Counted from the first letter of the stretch, positions 52,212-63,867 are shown. The stretch is DNA of 64,000 nt from Rhynchopus sp. YZ270_cl-10 (GCA_964035575.1 OZ037923.1:992001-1056000); one strand, 5' to 3'. Made by a program: numbers and translations. The notes: generated from the letters alone by a model not told the origin.

Positions 52212-55200
52212 ATTTAGTTTTTTTTGGCAGTCCTTAACACTCGTAGCTGGTGTGGTTGCTGTATGAAAGGTGTGCAACGCGTACAACCCAACCAACGCAA
52301 CCGATGCGATTGCAGAAAAAAAATTGTAAATCGTGGAATTCGGTTTTCCCTTACGATCCTTATTTTTTTTTTTTTTGGCCCTTTTTTCCTAGTTCTGGAC
52401 CAATCTCTCAAATAAAGCCAGAATTTTCAACTTTTGAGCCTTTTTAAGGCATTTCTCTGCATTTTTCAGCAGTAAAAGGTCAAAAAAAACGCGATATTAC
52501 CTTAGCGAAAATCGAAATTTTCGCAAAGACAAAATATTTCAAAAATTTGTAAATCGCGGAATTCGGTTTTCCCTTACGATCCTTATTTTTTTTTTTTTTG
52601 GCCCATTTTTCCTAGTTCTGGACCAATCTCTCAAATAAAGCCAGAATTTTCGACTTTTGATTTAAGGCATTTCCCTGCATTTTTCTGCAAAAAAAGGTCA
52701 AAACAACGCGTACGATTTGAACGTTACGAACCGGTTCTCTTCACTACACGTCTACATGTTTCCACGTCGTGGACTATGGGTCACTCAACAGCTCCCCTAC
52801 CTGTAAAGGTAGGAGCCTGGGCCTTGTGACCCCAGGTGGCGTTTTACCCCATTTTTTTTTTTTTTTTTTTTTTTTTGTGGGCCTTTTCTTTTTCTTTTGC
52901 CCTCTTTTTTTTTTTGTTTTTTTTTTTTTTTTTTTTGGACAGTGATTTTTTTGATGGGGCCACTGCCTTTTTTTTGTTTTTTTTTTTTTTTTTTTTGTTT
53001 TTGCGGGCCTTTTCTTTTTCTTTTGGCCTCTTTTTTTTTTCTTTTTTTTTTTTTTTTTTTTTTTTTTTGGAATAACAGATGATGAATGTGGCTCTCGTCA
53101 GACACATGTGTCAAAGTAAACAGAACATAAAGGAAATGAACAAAACATAGAAGAAGAAACATGAGTGATCTAACTATCATAACCAAACTAACCAAACCAA
53201 CCCAATCCCTGAATCTAATACCCCAACCCAACCCTTCCCCAATCTCAATCAAACAAACCCAACCCCCAAATCTAACCTTAACCAAGTTATGGATCCTCGG
53301 TGAACGCCTGGGTAGGCTGGAAGTGTGTACCTCCGAATTGTTGCAGCCAGACCGTGTGTTGTACAGTTGTGGGGGTGATCTGCTTGACGGAGCGCGTTCC
53401 CTCCTTTGTCAGCTCAACAATGTTGATTTGAACTCGCAGGAATTCAGCAGTCCAAGAAATAGCATGCGAGTCAGCCGACGTCAAGCTTTTTCTGTGCCAG
53501 TCCTGCCATTCCTTGACTGTCGTATACTTCCCATCCGCATTGTCACTGGCGCACGCAGCCTGCGCGAACCCACGCATCGTTGTCGACACTCTTGGTGGAT
53601 CAAAGACGGTTTCGCGGAAAAACTCAACGGAGGAGAAGCTGAATGTAGTTGAGCTCGCCGCGAGCAGGGCGGAGAAAAAGCAGCCGTCTGTTCGCGGAAC
53701 GTCCACAGGTTTCCCGGGCTTCTGTTGCAGAACGTCGCGTACAGGGATGTCTCCATGCAACTGCAGTGGTGCATCACTGAGGGGTTGCTGCAAGTCATGG
53801 GCACTTTCCTGCTCATCCTCCTCGCACACTTCCATCGCCAGCCTTGTCTGAAACTCCTCGTCCTCATGCAACTGCAGTGGCGGCACATTGTTGCGTTGCT
53901 GCGGAGGAGGAGGAGGAGAAGGCATGTTCTGAAGGCATGTTCTCACATTGCGTTGCTGCCGGTGCAAGTCATTGCCACTTTCGTCAAGCAGGCTCCTCGC
54001 GAGCGCTGTCTGAAGCCCCACGTCCTCGTCCTCATGCAACTGCGTAGGCGCATCATGGAGAGGTTGCTGCAACCCGCCAAACTGCGGAGGAGGAGGAGGA
54101 GGAGAAGGTACGTTCTGGAGAGTATTCCTGCTTTGGCGAAGGAGGGAGAAATGACAACCAGAATCGCCATAATTTCCTGTTTGGAGGATGACGCGGAGAT
54201 TTCTCGACTCTCCGTTCATGATACGGCAAACACCGGCTTCGTCCATCAAGACGACCTTCTTGTCGAACACCTGTGCCAGTGCGTCTATATCTGCATCAAC
54301 CAGATAATAGCCGCGGGAGACGAATCGCTGCCTGTGCGCAGCTGCACCTGCGCCCTCCCAAAAAAAGCGCCTCGTGGCTAACTCCACCGCTTGTGTTGTC
54401 TGCTCAATTTCAACATTCAAAACATTGAACGATGAGACACCAGCAACGGAATGGAACAGATCCCGAATAGAGCGAGTCGTTTCATAAGCCTTCACACACA
54501 CTTCAGGACTTAAGTGTGCACGGAACTCCTCGTACTGCATTTCGCGAACATCTGCAGTGATGACCTTCATGTCCGCGAAGAACTCCTCAGTGCAGAGATC
54601 ACGAGTACGCACTAGTTCCAAAAGCACGCGCCCGAGATTGTCTTTCGCTTCGTTCAACCGGGCGCTTTCCTCGGTACAGTACGCTGAAAGCTGTGACCGA
54701 ACGTCAGACGTCATTCTCTGCCGGGCACACGACACGAACAAATCCATGTGCTGCTCAAGCTTGGACAATGCATACACCCTAGCATAGTACCAAGTATCCC
54801 TCCTGAGGTCCGCCACCGCCACACCCTCAGGTGCACACACAATACTGCCATCCAACACGTGCTCGCCCAATAGCGAATGTAGCGCACATGCCCCGTCTCC
54901 CACAGTGTGTATCGCTAGCCGGGCGTGACTTGAGACCTGAACCAGATCCAGCGATGAGCAGTCTTTCTCAAAATCGCACAGGGACAATTCTCTGAGTGAA
55001 TACGCAGAAGACTGTCTCGGATGGCTCATCGAAATCGGAGCAACTTGAAACATGTTCTGCGATAGCAAGTACGCGCTATCACCCCTCGTAGCACCCGTGG
55101 TCTCTGTGGGCGGACGCTCTTGCTCCTCTCTGTGCAACTCGAGAGCCATTTGCTGATCACGAGCGATTTGCTGATCACGAGCGATTTGCGTCCTGACGCG

Positions 55201-58200
55201 GTCACGGTCGTGACAGGGGCGCTTCTCTGCATCACCATGCCGGTCATCCACCCTCGGCCTCTTGTTCACATCAGAATTCTTCGGTGCAGGCTTTGCAGGC
55301 TTTGCAGGCTTTGCAGGCTTTGCAGGCTTTGCAGCAGGCTTCTTCTCAGTCTTCTTTGCAGCAGGCTTCTGTGCAGCAGTGTTCTGTACAGCAAAAGCAG
55401 GAGACAGATTGTCAGAGTCAGAGCAAATCCTCCGCCTCTTTGTTTCCTGAGAAGAAGGGTCGGTGGGCCTGTCGTAATGTTTCGTAGATGTCCAGTTTTT
55501 CGGATTTCCTTTACGCGTCCACTCATTGCGGATGATAAGCCCGCGTGCTTGCTGCAAGTTGAAGCATCCTAGCATCTGTAGGCCTTCGCAGAAGGACTTC
55601 ATCTCATCACCTTCTTCGTTTGCTCCCGCCTCTCTCTCGTCGAGCAACTGCTTGGCGAAGTTCAGGTACTTCACATCTGTCTGCTCTGCTTTCTCCTTCA
55701 GGCGAACCATTTCACCTGCAATCGGGTCGGACGGTCCCTTCTGCAGCATGTTTCGCAGTGTCATCTTCACACCGTTGACTTTGTAGTCCACCGACACCTC
55801 GTTCTTCGACTCATGCGTCTGTAGGATCCTCTTGTTCTTATTGTCCTTTGGGAATCCGTACGGTAAAGAGTGGAAGAGGTTTTCGAGGGTACCTCCGTTG
55901 CGGGACAGAGCCAAGTACTGGGCAATCCAGTCCATGGTGATGCAATGCTCCTCTCGCGTGTACTGCTCCTTTCCTTCCTTCGTTAGTGCGTCTTTGGACT
56001 TTAGGACACCATCCTTGCGACCACAGAAGTAGAGCCCTTGGGTCCCAGGAACAGTCAACCCTTGGTAGTAGTAGGTTGTACCAAGTTGTGACGGGTAAAC
56101 TGCGAACTGCCTCCTGCGGACAGTTATGCTCCTATTCTCCAAGTTGTTGCAGGAGAAGCTCAGGCTCGATGGCTTGACGATCCAGCGTCCTGGCCCGCCC
56201 CCCGCATCCAATGTATGGTTAGACATTGTAAAGTCAATGTCCAATGCGAATGGGAGGTCGTTCACCATGACGAACTCTGCCGTGGTCTCGCGTCCTGCCT
56301 CCTGCGGCATTGTCCCTTCCTCCCACACTATCTGCTTCACCACACCCACCAAGTCCTTCACAACGCCGAGGTTCAATGCGACGTGATCGAGAAGGCGCAC
56401 CGTCATGCCGTGGTACAACGCCAACATACCAGACAGTTTCCCTGTCCCCTTGGTGGTCGAGCTCAGAAGACCCTCGGGGCCGAATGCAACCTTCTCTGCC
56501 AATTCGCCGCTGATGCGCCTATCCTGGTACGTGTCGTCGGGGCGGAGAATGAACGCAACCTCGCCCGCCTTCTTCGCGTTCTCCAGTGTGTACGGCACCT
56601 GCATCGCGTTGAGTGGGGCCCACGTGGTCGCCACAACAGCACACCCCACAGGTGGTCGGTTCGTCGACTTGACGTACCTCTCTCTGAAGTCCTGGTACAA
56701 CTCATCAGACAAAGGAGTCCCTGTGCGGTTGCAGAACAGCAGCTGTCGCATCTTCTCGCACTCACTCCGCTTTATCTTCGTCAAGATGACACAGTCTTGC
56801 ATCTTGTACTTGTAAAGCTTGATGCCTTCGCGAGTTTTGTGTTTTCCTCTGAACTTCTCCGCGTTTTCATCAGAGTACAGTGGAGAATCCCGCACGGGCG
56901 TGTGTTGCATCATGTCGCCCATGATGATCACAATCGGGACACCGGAAAACGAATCCTTCGGGCCTGGAACCGATGCAAACTCCCTTGGCACGTTGAAGTT
57001 GTGGAGGAGCTGTTCTGTTTCAGACAAGTCCTGGAGGAGTGCTGGTGGCACCATCGACATCTCGTCAATCACAAGGCACTCAAGGCCTGACCAGAAGGAC
57101 TTCGTGCGTTCCGACTTGTCCCTGTGTATCCCGATTTCCTCGGTTCTGTTTATGCCAGCACCAGCGAGACGGTTGATGGTGACACCCTCAATGGTGTTAG
57201 CACTGCTGTTGGAGTATGCACAGGTGATGCCGCGCATATTGCAGAACTCTAACATCTTCTTCATGAACCGGAGAACGAGATACGACTTTCCGGAGCCGCC
57301 TTCTCCCTGCAAGACGAGACGCAAGCTGTCCTCCTTCGGGTTGAAGGATTTGTCTGCCACTTTCAGGATCACGTCCAAAAAGAGAAGAGCAGCGGAGAAT
57401 TGGCCAAATTCCCCAATCATCCCGTCGAATTGCACGTCGCCTGTCGCCACAGCTTGCTCCATTGCCTCTTTGCTAGTACCCGCCTTCGCGCGGGGCGTTA
57501 TCTTTGCCGTGTGGAGAAGATGAGCGGCGTGCTGCAGAATATCCTCGCGCCTAAGTTCCGTCGGCTGCACGGAACCGGCCTGCACGACCACGGGAACGTC
57601 AGAGGCGCTCTCCCGAACCTTCTTCTGCTGCTTCGCAAGGCTTTCTAAGAAGGTTTTCCCTGTGGTGGCACTGTTCAGTTCCAGACAACCCGTACGTGCA
57701 TCCTTCAGAAATGGCTGAAAGGCAGAAGCGCGGTGCACACCAATCAGGTAGTCGGGCATAACCGAACGGACGTGGTCCTCCACGGAATTTGCGGAGATCG
57801 TGTTCCCATCCGTGTTGTCCGTTGTGACCCTCGCCGGTTCCCTGTTCCCGTCATCCTCGTCGAACAGATTGTTCTCCAGGTTGTGACAGTTGAGGATGTC
57901 ATCCAACTCTGGTTGGTAATCGGCTGCGGTGTTGCTGTGTGCCAGCGGTACCTTCGAGCCTGCTAGCCGCACTTCTTCACCCTTTGTGTAGACTTGGGTG
58001 CTCTTCGAGGATGTGATCAGGGTTATGTTGTTGACCACCTTGCGGGTGATGTACGCACAGTACAAGTTCACATTCCCGATGAAGAGGAAGAGAGAAACGG
58101 GACGGTGGCGTGTCTTGAACAGCACATCTGCGGCACTGGCCTCCCGTTTCACTCTGTTCCACATGTTCCCCCACACACCAGAGAAGTTGTTCCCTGCGTT

Positions 58201-61200
58201 ATTGTGCAGCGGTGCAAAAACGTCCTGTGTCCGACTGCACGTATCATCCCTCGGGCAAGAGCAGCTCATCGGGAAAAACAGAAGCAACATGAACAGCGCG
58301 TACCCCTCACGGTCCGCCTGCACCGGGCATTTCTTCCCCTGTATCTGGGGGATTTGGGGTGCAGACTCGACTCGTTGAAAGTAGCCGGCCTTTGCGGAGG
58401 AGTGGTGCGCGACGTACGGAAACTCAGTAACCTCGTCCAACACCTTGCCCTTCTGTTTCTGCAACCTGCGAACGTGCATCGTGTACACATACAACCCCAT
58501 GCCTTTAAGAAGGGGACTGTCGCCACGGTGCAGGTAGTCGAGAAAGGCGGAGGTGAACCACTGCTTCTTCTGTTCGCGGCGACTGGGTGGCGGTTGTGGG
58601 CCAGTTGATCCAGGGTCGGAAGAGTTGTCCTCACTCTCGCTGTCCCCCTCCTCAATGTTCGTTTCCCGCCGACGCAAAGGATTAATAACCTCATCCGGGG
58701 GACCCACCAGCCCTTCTAGGGATTCCAAGGCGGATGTTATGAGCGCGCGGTTGTAGATCCGCCAGGTCTTGTGCGTCGTTATCTCCTCAAATCCGTACAG
58801 GATGTTGGAAGCCATCTCCGACCCTGGCAGGACCCTCCCACGGTTGAACTGCTGAGCGATGGTGGTGAGAAGGGTTGCGTGTCGCTTCTGTTTCTGCACC
58901 TTTTCTGGGACGTTCTCGTTGTTGTGTACTCCAATGTTCCTGAAGTATCTTGATGAGACATGCCTCAGTGACTCAAACAACGGAACGATAGATGGCGATG
59001 CTTTTGTGATGTAGCTTGTTATGTAGTGGCTAATCACAATAGCATCTCTGTACGCGGCAAAAACATGCTTCCTCGCGTTATCCACGAGTGACGAGTACTC
59101 AATCCTCCCAGCTTCGTACTCAGTGCGCAGTTTAGCAAGGTGTGTTTGCAGAGCTATTGTGATAGTCTGCACATCCACGTTGCAACGGAGAGCCGTCAAC
59201 AGCACCGGGTGGAAGTTCGCGACAAATGGGTGGTCGCGAGGTGCAGAAATGCGCCGGTTCTCGTTGACGCCTGTTGTGTCCTGCAGTGGCTTCCCTTTCA
59301 CAACGGCTTTCGACAGTTCTGAGCCTTTTTTCAAGCGCTCCGCGAGGACTACGCAGTAGTACCTGAAGCGGCACAACTTCGAAAGCCGCGCGTTTTTCGT
59401 CTTGTAACACGTCTCCCGACAACTGTGCATCTGACAAAAGATGACACAGGAACGCGTGTCGGCGAAGAACCACCTGCACCATTCTTCCAGGCTCATGTCG
59501 TGCGGAGAAGATGTCGCATGCTTCGGTTGTGTGGTCAGAATGCCCTTCGTCATCGGCATAGCATGATCCGGTCTCTTGTCATCTGCCTCGCGAGAAAGCA
59601 AATGCGCGTCCACCTCTTCTTCCGTCACAGCGGGCAACCTCCTGCGCACAATAAGCGGCTTGGGGCCGTGCATCGGGTCCGTTAATGCCTGTTTGCTCTG
59701 CTCTGACGTGAACGGCAGACGAGGGTAGTCGTTACCTTGACCCGTGACCCTTGCCACCTCAGACGTCCCTTCGAACTGATTGGCCTCGACGAAGGTGTTC
59801 TGCTTCGCGATAAAGTCGTCGGACTTCGCGAGAAATGCCTCCGAGTCATACACCCTCACTGGTCGCTCGTTGTCGGGGACGATGATGCTGTACGGCTCGA
59901 TGTTGTCGTCCAGCACCATTGGCTGCGCATAGTCGCCATCAGGAGCAATGCTGTGCGAGACGGCACTTCCTGCAGCGTACGCACTTGGCCCAGACTGAGG
60001 ATTGTCCGTGGGGGGTAGCGACGGCAGTGGCATAATCGGCTCAACGGTGCTGTTGGCTGTGGCCTCGGTCTCCGCATGCACAGAAATATGACGAGAAGCA
60101 ACGGTTTCCGTCATATCGTCAAGCACCATTGGAGCGCGAGATTGCGCAGATGGAGGAGACACCTCGGACGATTCTGTCACCGTGTTGAGAATCAGCGGTG
60201 CATGGGATCCTGCAGTTTCCATTTCTACCTGGGTGGTGTCGTCGTCTGTGGCAACAACTTCTGCAGCGGCAGCCTGTTGTTCCTGCAGCACCGGCAACAA
60301 GTGTTCAGGAGTGGAGGTTGGGTCAATGCTGTCGTCTGCCATCAGCAAGTTCACCAAGTCCTCCTTCATGCGCATGTTTGCAACAAGATACAGGCACGTG
60401 TGCGGGTGCAACTGGTCGTGGCCGTTGTTCTCAATGCCAGAAGAAACAGCGGCAACATCACCGTGACACGCGAGTTCGCCCGTTGCTGCCAAGTCGTCCC
60501 ATTGACCCGTGTGCAGGATGTGCCCCTTCGGCGAGTACTCCACGGTGTTGACGCTGTGCAACAGACGAAACATCAGGCGCGTCATCAGGTGGAACCTATC
60601 TGCGCGCCCAACGTGGTCCGACGCCTGCAGATCGTTGAGCTCCGACAACGACACCATTTTCGGCATAGCGTCAGTGTTGTACTCCCCCTTCATCTGGTGA
60701 AAGAACTGTGCGAGTTCATTTCTCACAGTTATGTTGGGGGTGAAGAAGATGTCAGGTGGGCCAAAATACGCCATCATTGCCACCATCTTGCATCTCATTG
60801 CAACCCTGCTCCCCGCGGAACCCACCACGTTTGCCTGCGAGAAGAGGAGTGCGCGGAACATCTGCTTCATTTCCTCAGGTACCGTTGTAGACTGCAGGGC
60901 GTCCTGCAACGAATTGGAGCCTTGCAACGTGTCAATCGCGTTCACTAACGCTGACCTATCCACTGTCAGGCCATCAATCGCACGCCCCACCTTTGCGAAT
61001 GTGGACCGCTTGACGTGAGCCCTCGCGCTGTTGAGGGTGTCGATCCTGTCCACAAGGTTGTGCAACACACAAAGGAACGGGAAGTTGTGACGGAAACGCG
61101 GCTTCTTCGGGGCAGTATACGGCGTTTCTGTGTCAAAGTTGACACTGGACGGATCATCCGCCGACTCCTGCGTACCGTACACCAGCTCCTCCCTTCGCAA

Positions 61201-63867
61201 CAACACAGCACCCCACTGACGTACTGTAAGCGGTGTCTCACGCTTCACGTACGGCGTTCCCTCTGTGCCGTAGGGGAAAAGCTGCGGGAACGCACGTGGC
61301 CAGAAGGTATCACTGAACATAGTGATCGGGTGCTCCTGGTCCACGTCCATCACGTACGCTGGTTCGCGTGAAGGTGCGCGTTCGGAACCACAAGACGCAG
61401 TTTGAGACGCTCGCTCAAATACTTCCCCAACCTCTTCCACCGATTCGCGGTACTTCTCCACGAATGAATCCTTCAGGAACCCGACTATCTCGTCTTCTCC
61501 ATTCTCAGCAGCGTTCTTCAGCTCCTGTACCAGTTTCTTCAGAGCTGGGGACTTGTTGATGTTCTCCCACATGGAAGATGCCGAGGGGTCGTGGATGAAG
61601 ACGTTGGTGTTGAGGTTGTCGTGGTCGTTCGTCAGAGTTCTATAAATTTCATTCCGAAATTTTTTGAACTCATCGTCCACTTCTCCAGCGTCGCCGATGT
61701 CGAAGATGGTGTGATCCTCTGCATCATCCATTGCGGCTTCGTTGAAGCGTGCATCGTCTACTTTCACGATACCCTTGTAGACACCCGAATGCTTCATCAG
61801 GAAGTTCACCGCCTGTTTGCAGTCTTCGGTCACAATCCTCTTCCACCTGCGCACTGACTTCCCAAGCTTGCTTCCATCGCCCGCAGCACCACCGGATGAC
61901 CACACCACGATGAAGTGCTTTTCAAGGACATCCAGTGGTGGCGGAATTGTCAATGTCCCGCTGATGAGACTCGTCGGCAGGATGGCGGTGTTCCCCTGCA
62001 ACGCTAGCCCTGCACTGTTCACGTTCTTGAGCCGAGTGAGCTTCATGAACGGGATTGCAGTCGCAATGAACTTGCACAGTTCATCGGGTGCATCCTTCAA
62101 GACACGTGGTAAACGCCCGATGAACAGCCCATTTGCGATTGCGGCAGCAGGCATACGCACATTCAACTCTTTGGCTCCGGAATAGAGCGTTCCCCTGCAC
62201 TCGCTGCATACAAGCGCACAATTTGGCTCCGTGGGGTTGTTGAACGCTTTCTTGTGCAGGAGGACGCGCCTCTCGCGCACGACAACGCATGCCCTGTGCA
62301 ACTCCTCACTGCTGAGGTTGCTGGTCGTGTTGTAGTATTTAAAAAAATACCTCACTGGGCTGAAAACTTCGACGAAGGATTCCCGCTCGTCGGCAAAACG
62401 TCCGAAGTCAACCCTGCGCATGTCCTCACCAGGCAACAAACGCGCACACACTGCACACCCAGATTGCGAGCGTGGTACGCCGTTTGGGGTTTCGAGCTCT
62501 GATCTGAAGCGGTTCAGAAGCTCACGCCACTCCTCAGCGCAAGCTGCTTGTGGACCAGCCTCTGCACGCAGGAACAGCACAGTCGCTCTGTAGACTCTAC
62601 GTCCACCATGCCTTGCGCCGATGTGCTTATCCAGAGCACTCTCGGGGCCATCATGCGGGCAGAGAAGGCAACTGCCCTTCTTGGTGGTTCGACGAAGGGA
62701 GATCCCAACCAAGTGGAGCAGTGTAGGAGCCTCTTCTGGGTGCTCAGTCCAGATGTGATGCTCCAAAAGTGGTCGGAAGGTGTGCGAATAAGAACACCCA
62801 GACACAGGGCAGTTGCTCGCAATACCGTCACCACCAACTCCATCACCACCAACTCCATCACCACCGCCACCTCCATCACCACCGCCACCTCCATCACCAC
62901 CGCCACCTCCATCACCACCGCCACCTCCATCACCACCGCCACCTCCATCGCCACCGCCGCCACCAGCACCACGACCGCCGCCGCGTCCTCCGCGTCCTCC
63001 GCGTCCTCCGCGACCGCCACCACCACCGCCACAGCCGCCGGCTCCGCCGCCACCGCCATTACCACGGGGACACGTCGTGTTCTGACCGTTCCTGTGCATC
63101 ATCATCGCTTGAGCTGTACGAAAGGTCTGCCCACAACACACGTAAGCTTCCACAGGATCCGGATGCATCTGCAGGTGCTTCTCAAAGCCGCGTATGGAGA
63201 CGTGCTTCTTGCAAACAGGGCATTGCTCGGTGCCCTGTGTTGCCTCCAGAGCCGCACACCATCCGTCGCGTGCCCTCGCACACTGGTGCCTGTTGAGGTT
63301 GTACGCGTTCTTGCACTTTCGCAAACACCAGCAGCACTGGTGGGCCTCAACTTCTGGGTACCCAGGACCGTAGGAAGCTTCACGGTCGCTCTCAGACGGA
63401 CCAGCACCACCGCCGTCACTACTACGTACCTCAGGTGCCTCAGGCGCCACTTGCGGTGCTTCTGCAGAAGTAGCGGACTCCACAGGGCACTGTGACGGGT
63501 GCATCAACTTCATGTGCGTTAGGAAACCGAAATTTGAGACGTGAGATCTGCACAGAGGACATTGGTAGGTGCGGGGCGTTTGGACCTTCGCCTGACACCA
63601 GCCCTTCTCATCTCTGGACCGGATGTGTTGATCCAGGTACTGACTACCAGAGCACTGTAGCAGACACCAGTAGCACTGGTGTTCTGCTATGTCTCCGTAG
63701 TCGTCGTCGTACCACAGCTCTTCATCTTCTTCTTCCTCCTCTTCATCTTCCTCGTCTTCTTTGTCATCATCATCATCATTTTCTTCTTCTTCTTCTTCTT
63801 CATTGCCATCATCGTCATCATCATCGTCCGAATCCATGGTAGTACCACGGATCGATTTCTGTGAGTA
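52212..63867 (-). mobile_element. Helitron (Helitron2/Helentron-like), copy A'
   Basis: The second 11,656-bp copy. Every corresponding landmark is offset by exactly 15,761 bp from copy A, and no difference was seen in the stretches compared, including the homopolymer tracts. Left neighbour is B2; right neighbour is C' (AATGTTACTGAAG). The interval shows an empty site: at 48931-48945 spacer C reads AAGGAAATGTTACTG without copy A, which places the insertion inside an A/T-run (TT target in minus orientation). Confidence 0.88.
53287..63837 (-). CDS. Helitron Rep/helicase polyprotein with two OTU-like domains (copy A')
   Basis: The same 3,516-aa protein as in copy A with the same start context (ATG at 63837) and identical domain layout; no amino-acid difference was found between the two translations. 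The frame extends upstream into C' by chance (giving an MSIFSIPFPS start), whereas in copy A it extends into B1. The shared part begins a few codons before MDSDDDDD (YSQKSIRGTT), and the different upstream parts show that the true start is at or near this Met. Confidence 0.92.
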   Translation of the reverse strand: MDSDDDDDDDGNEEEEEEENDDDDDKEDEEDEEEEEEDEELWYDDDYGDIAEHQCYWCLLQCSGSQYLDQHIRSRDEKGWCQAKVQTPRTYQCPLCRSHVSNFGFLTHMKLMHPSQCPVESATSAEAPQVAPEAPEVRSSDGGGAGPSESDREASYGPGYPEVEAHQCCWCLRKCKNAYNLNRHQCARARDGWCAALEATQGTEQCPVCKKHVSIRGFEKHLQMHPDPVEAYVCCGQTFRTAQAMMMHRNGQNTTCPRGNGGGGGAGGCGGGGGGRGGRGGRGGRGGGRGAGGGGGDGGGGGDGGGGGDGGGGGDGGGGGDGGGGGDGVGGDGVGGDGIASNCPVSGCSYSHTFRPLLEHHIWTEHPEEAPTLLHLVGISLRRTTKKGSCLLCPHDGPESALDKHIGARHGGRRVYRATVLFLRAEAGPQAACAEEWRELLNRFRSELETPNGVPRSQSGCAVCARLLPGEDMRRVDFGRFADERESFVEVFSPVRYFFKYYNTTSNLSSEELHRACVVVRERRVLLHKKAFNNPTEPNCALVCSECRGTLYSGAKELNVRMPAAAIANGLFIGRLPRVLKDAPDELCKFIATAIPFMKLTRLKNVNSAGLALQGNTAILPTSLISGTLTIPPPLDVLEKHFIVVWSSGGAAGDGSKLGKSVRRWKRIVTEDCKQAVNFLMKHSGVYKGIVKVDDARFNEAAMDDAEDHTIFDIGDAGEVDDEFKKFRNEIYRTLTNDHDNLNTNVFIHDPSASSMWENINKSPALKKLVQELKNAAENGEDEIVGFLKDSFVEKYRESVEEVGEVFERASQTASCGSERAPSREPAYVMDVDQEHPITMFSDTFWPRAFPQLFPYGTEGTPYVKRETPLTVRQWGAVLLRREELVYGTQESADDPSSVNFDTETPYTAPKKPRFRHNFPFLCVLHNLVDRIDTLNSARAHVKRSTFAKVGRAIDGLTVDRSALVNAIDTLQGSNSLQDALQSTTVPEEMKQMFRALLFSQANVVGSAGSRVAMRCKMVAMMAYFGPPDIFFTPNITVRNELAQFFHQMKGEYNTDAMPKMVSLSELNDLQASDHVGRADRFHLMTRLMFRLLHSVNTVEYSPKGHILHTGQWDDLAATGELACHGDVAAVSSGIENNGHDQLHPHTCLYLVANMRMKEDLVNLLMADDSIDPTSTPEHLLPVLQEQQAAAAEVVATDDDTTQVEMETAGSHAPLILNTVTESSEVSPPSAQSRAPMVLDDMTETVASRHISVHAETEATANSTVEPIMPLPSLPPTDNPQSGPSAYAAGSAVSHSIAPDGDYAQPMVLDDNIEPYSIIVPDNERPVRVYDSEAFLAKSDDFIAKQNTFVEANQFEGTSEVARVTGQGNDYPRLPFTSEQSKQALTDPMHGPKPLIVRRRLPAVTEEEVDAHLLSREADDKRPDHAMPMTKGILTTQPKHATSSPHDMSLEEWCRWFFADTRSCVIFCQMHSCRETCYKTKNARLSKLCRFRYYCVVLAERLKKGSELSKAVVKGKPLQDTTGVNENRRISAPRDHPFVANFHPVLLTALRCNVDVQTITIALQTHLAKLRTEYEAGRIEYSSLVDNARKHVFAAYRDAIVISHYITSYITKASPSIVPLFESLRHVSSRYFRNIGVHNNENVPEKVQKQKRHATLLTTIAQQFNRGRVLPGSEMASNILYGFEEITTHKTWRIYNRALITSALESLEGLVGPPDEVINPLRRRETNIEEGDSESEDNSSDPGSTGPQPPPSRREQKKQWFTSAFLDYLHRGDSPLLKGMGLYVYTMHVRRLQKQKGKVLDEVTEFPYVAHHSSAKAGYFQRVESAPQIPQIQGKKCPVQADREGYALFMLLLFFPMSCSCPRDDTCSRTQDVFAPLHNNAGNNFSGVWGNMWNRVKREASAADVLFKTRHRPVSLFLFIGNVNLYCAYITRKVVNNITLITSSKSTQVYTKGEEVRLAGSKVPLAHSNTAADYQPELDDILNCHNLENNLFDEDDGNREPARVTTDNTDGNTISANSVEDHVRSVMPDYLIGVHRASAFQPFLKDARTGCLELNSATTGKTFLESLAKQQKKVRESASDVPVVVQAGSVQPTELRREDILQHAAHLLHTAKITPRAKAGTSKEAMEQAVATGDVQFDGMIGEFGQFSAALLFLDVILKVADKSFNPKEDSLRLVLQGEGGSGKSYLVLRFMKKMLEFCNMRGITCAYSNSSANTIEGVTINRLAGAGINRTEEIGIHRDKSERTKSFWSGLECLVIDEMSMVPPALLQDLSETEQLLHNFNVPREFASVPGPKDSFSGVPIVIIMGDMMQHTPVRDSPLYSDENAEKFRGKHKTREGIKLYKYKMQDCVILTKIKRSECEKMRQLLFCNRTGTPLSDELYQDFRERYVKSTNRPPVGCAVVATTWAPLNAMQVPYTLENAKKAGEVAFILRPDDTYQDRRISGELAEKVAFGPEGLLSSTTKGTGKLSGMLALYHGMTVRLLDHVALNLGVVKDLVGVVKQIVWEEGTMPQEAGRETTAEFVMVNDLPFALDIDFTMSNHTLDAGGGPGRWIVKPSSLSFSCNNLENRSITVRRRQFAVYPSQLGTTYYYQGLTVPGTQGLYFCGRKDGVLKSKDALTKEGKEQYTREEHCITMDWIAQYLALSRNGGTLENLFHSLPYGFPKDNKNKRILQTHESKNEVSVDYKVNGVKMTLRNMLQKGPSDPIAGEMVRLKEKAEQTDVKYLNFAKQLLDEREAGANEEGDEMKSFCEGLQMLGCFNLQQARGLIIRNEWTRKGNPKNWTSTKHYDRPTDPSSQETKRRRICSDSDNLSPAFAVQNTAAQKPAAKKTEKKPAAKPAKPAKPAKPAKPAPKNSDVNKRPRVDDRHGDAEKRPCHDRDRVRTQIARDQQIARDQQMALELHREEQERPPTETTGATRGDSAYLLSQNMFQVAPISMSHPRQSSAYSLRELSLCDFEKDCSSLDLVQVSSHARLAIHTVGDGACALHSLLGEHVLDGSIVCAPEGVAVADLRRDTWYYARVYALSKLEQHMDLFVSCARQRMTSDVRSQLSAYCTEESARLNEAKDNLGRVLLELVRTRDLCTEEFFADMKVITADVREMQYEEFRAHLSPEVCVKAYETTRSIRDLFHSVAGVSSFNVLNVEIEQTTQAVELATRRFFWEGAGAAAHRQRFVSRGYYLVDADIDALAQVFDKKVVLMDEAGVCRIMNGESRNLRVILQTGNYGDSGCHFSLLRQSRNTLQNVPSPPPPPPQFGGLQQPLHDAPTQLHEDEDVGLQTALARSLLDESGNDLHRQQRNVRTCLQNMPSPPPPPQQRNNVPPLQLHEDEEFQTRLAMEVCEEDEQESAHDLQQPLSDAPLQLHGDIPVRDVLQQKPGKPVDVPRTDGCFFSALLAASSTTFSFSSVEFFRETVFDPPRVSTTMRGFAQAACASDNADGKYTTVKEWQDWHRKSLTSADSHAISWTAEFLRVQINIVELTKEGTRSVKQITPTTVQHTVWLQQFGGTHFQPTQAFTEDP

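Noticed and set aside
36451-63867. Large virus-derived element
   Set aside because: Zinc fingers, PIF1 helicase and OTU also occur in large DNA viruses, but there is no capsid, polymerase or integrase, and the Y2 motif, DUF6570-like region and end structure fit a Helitron.
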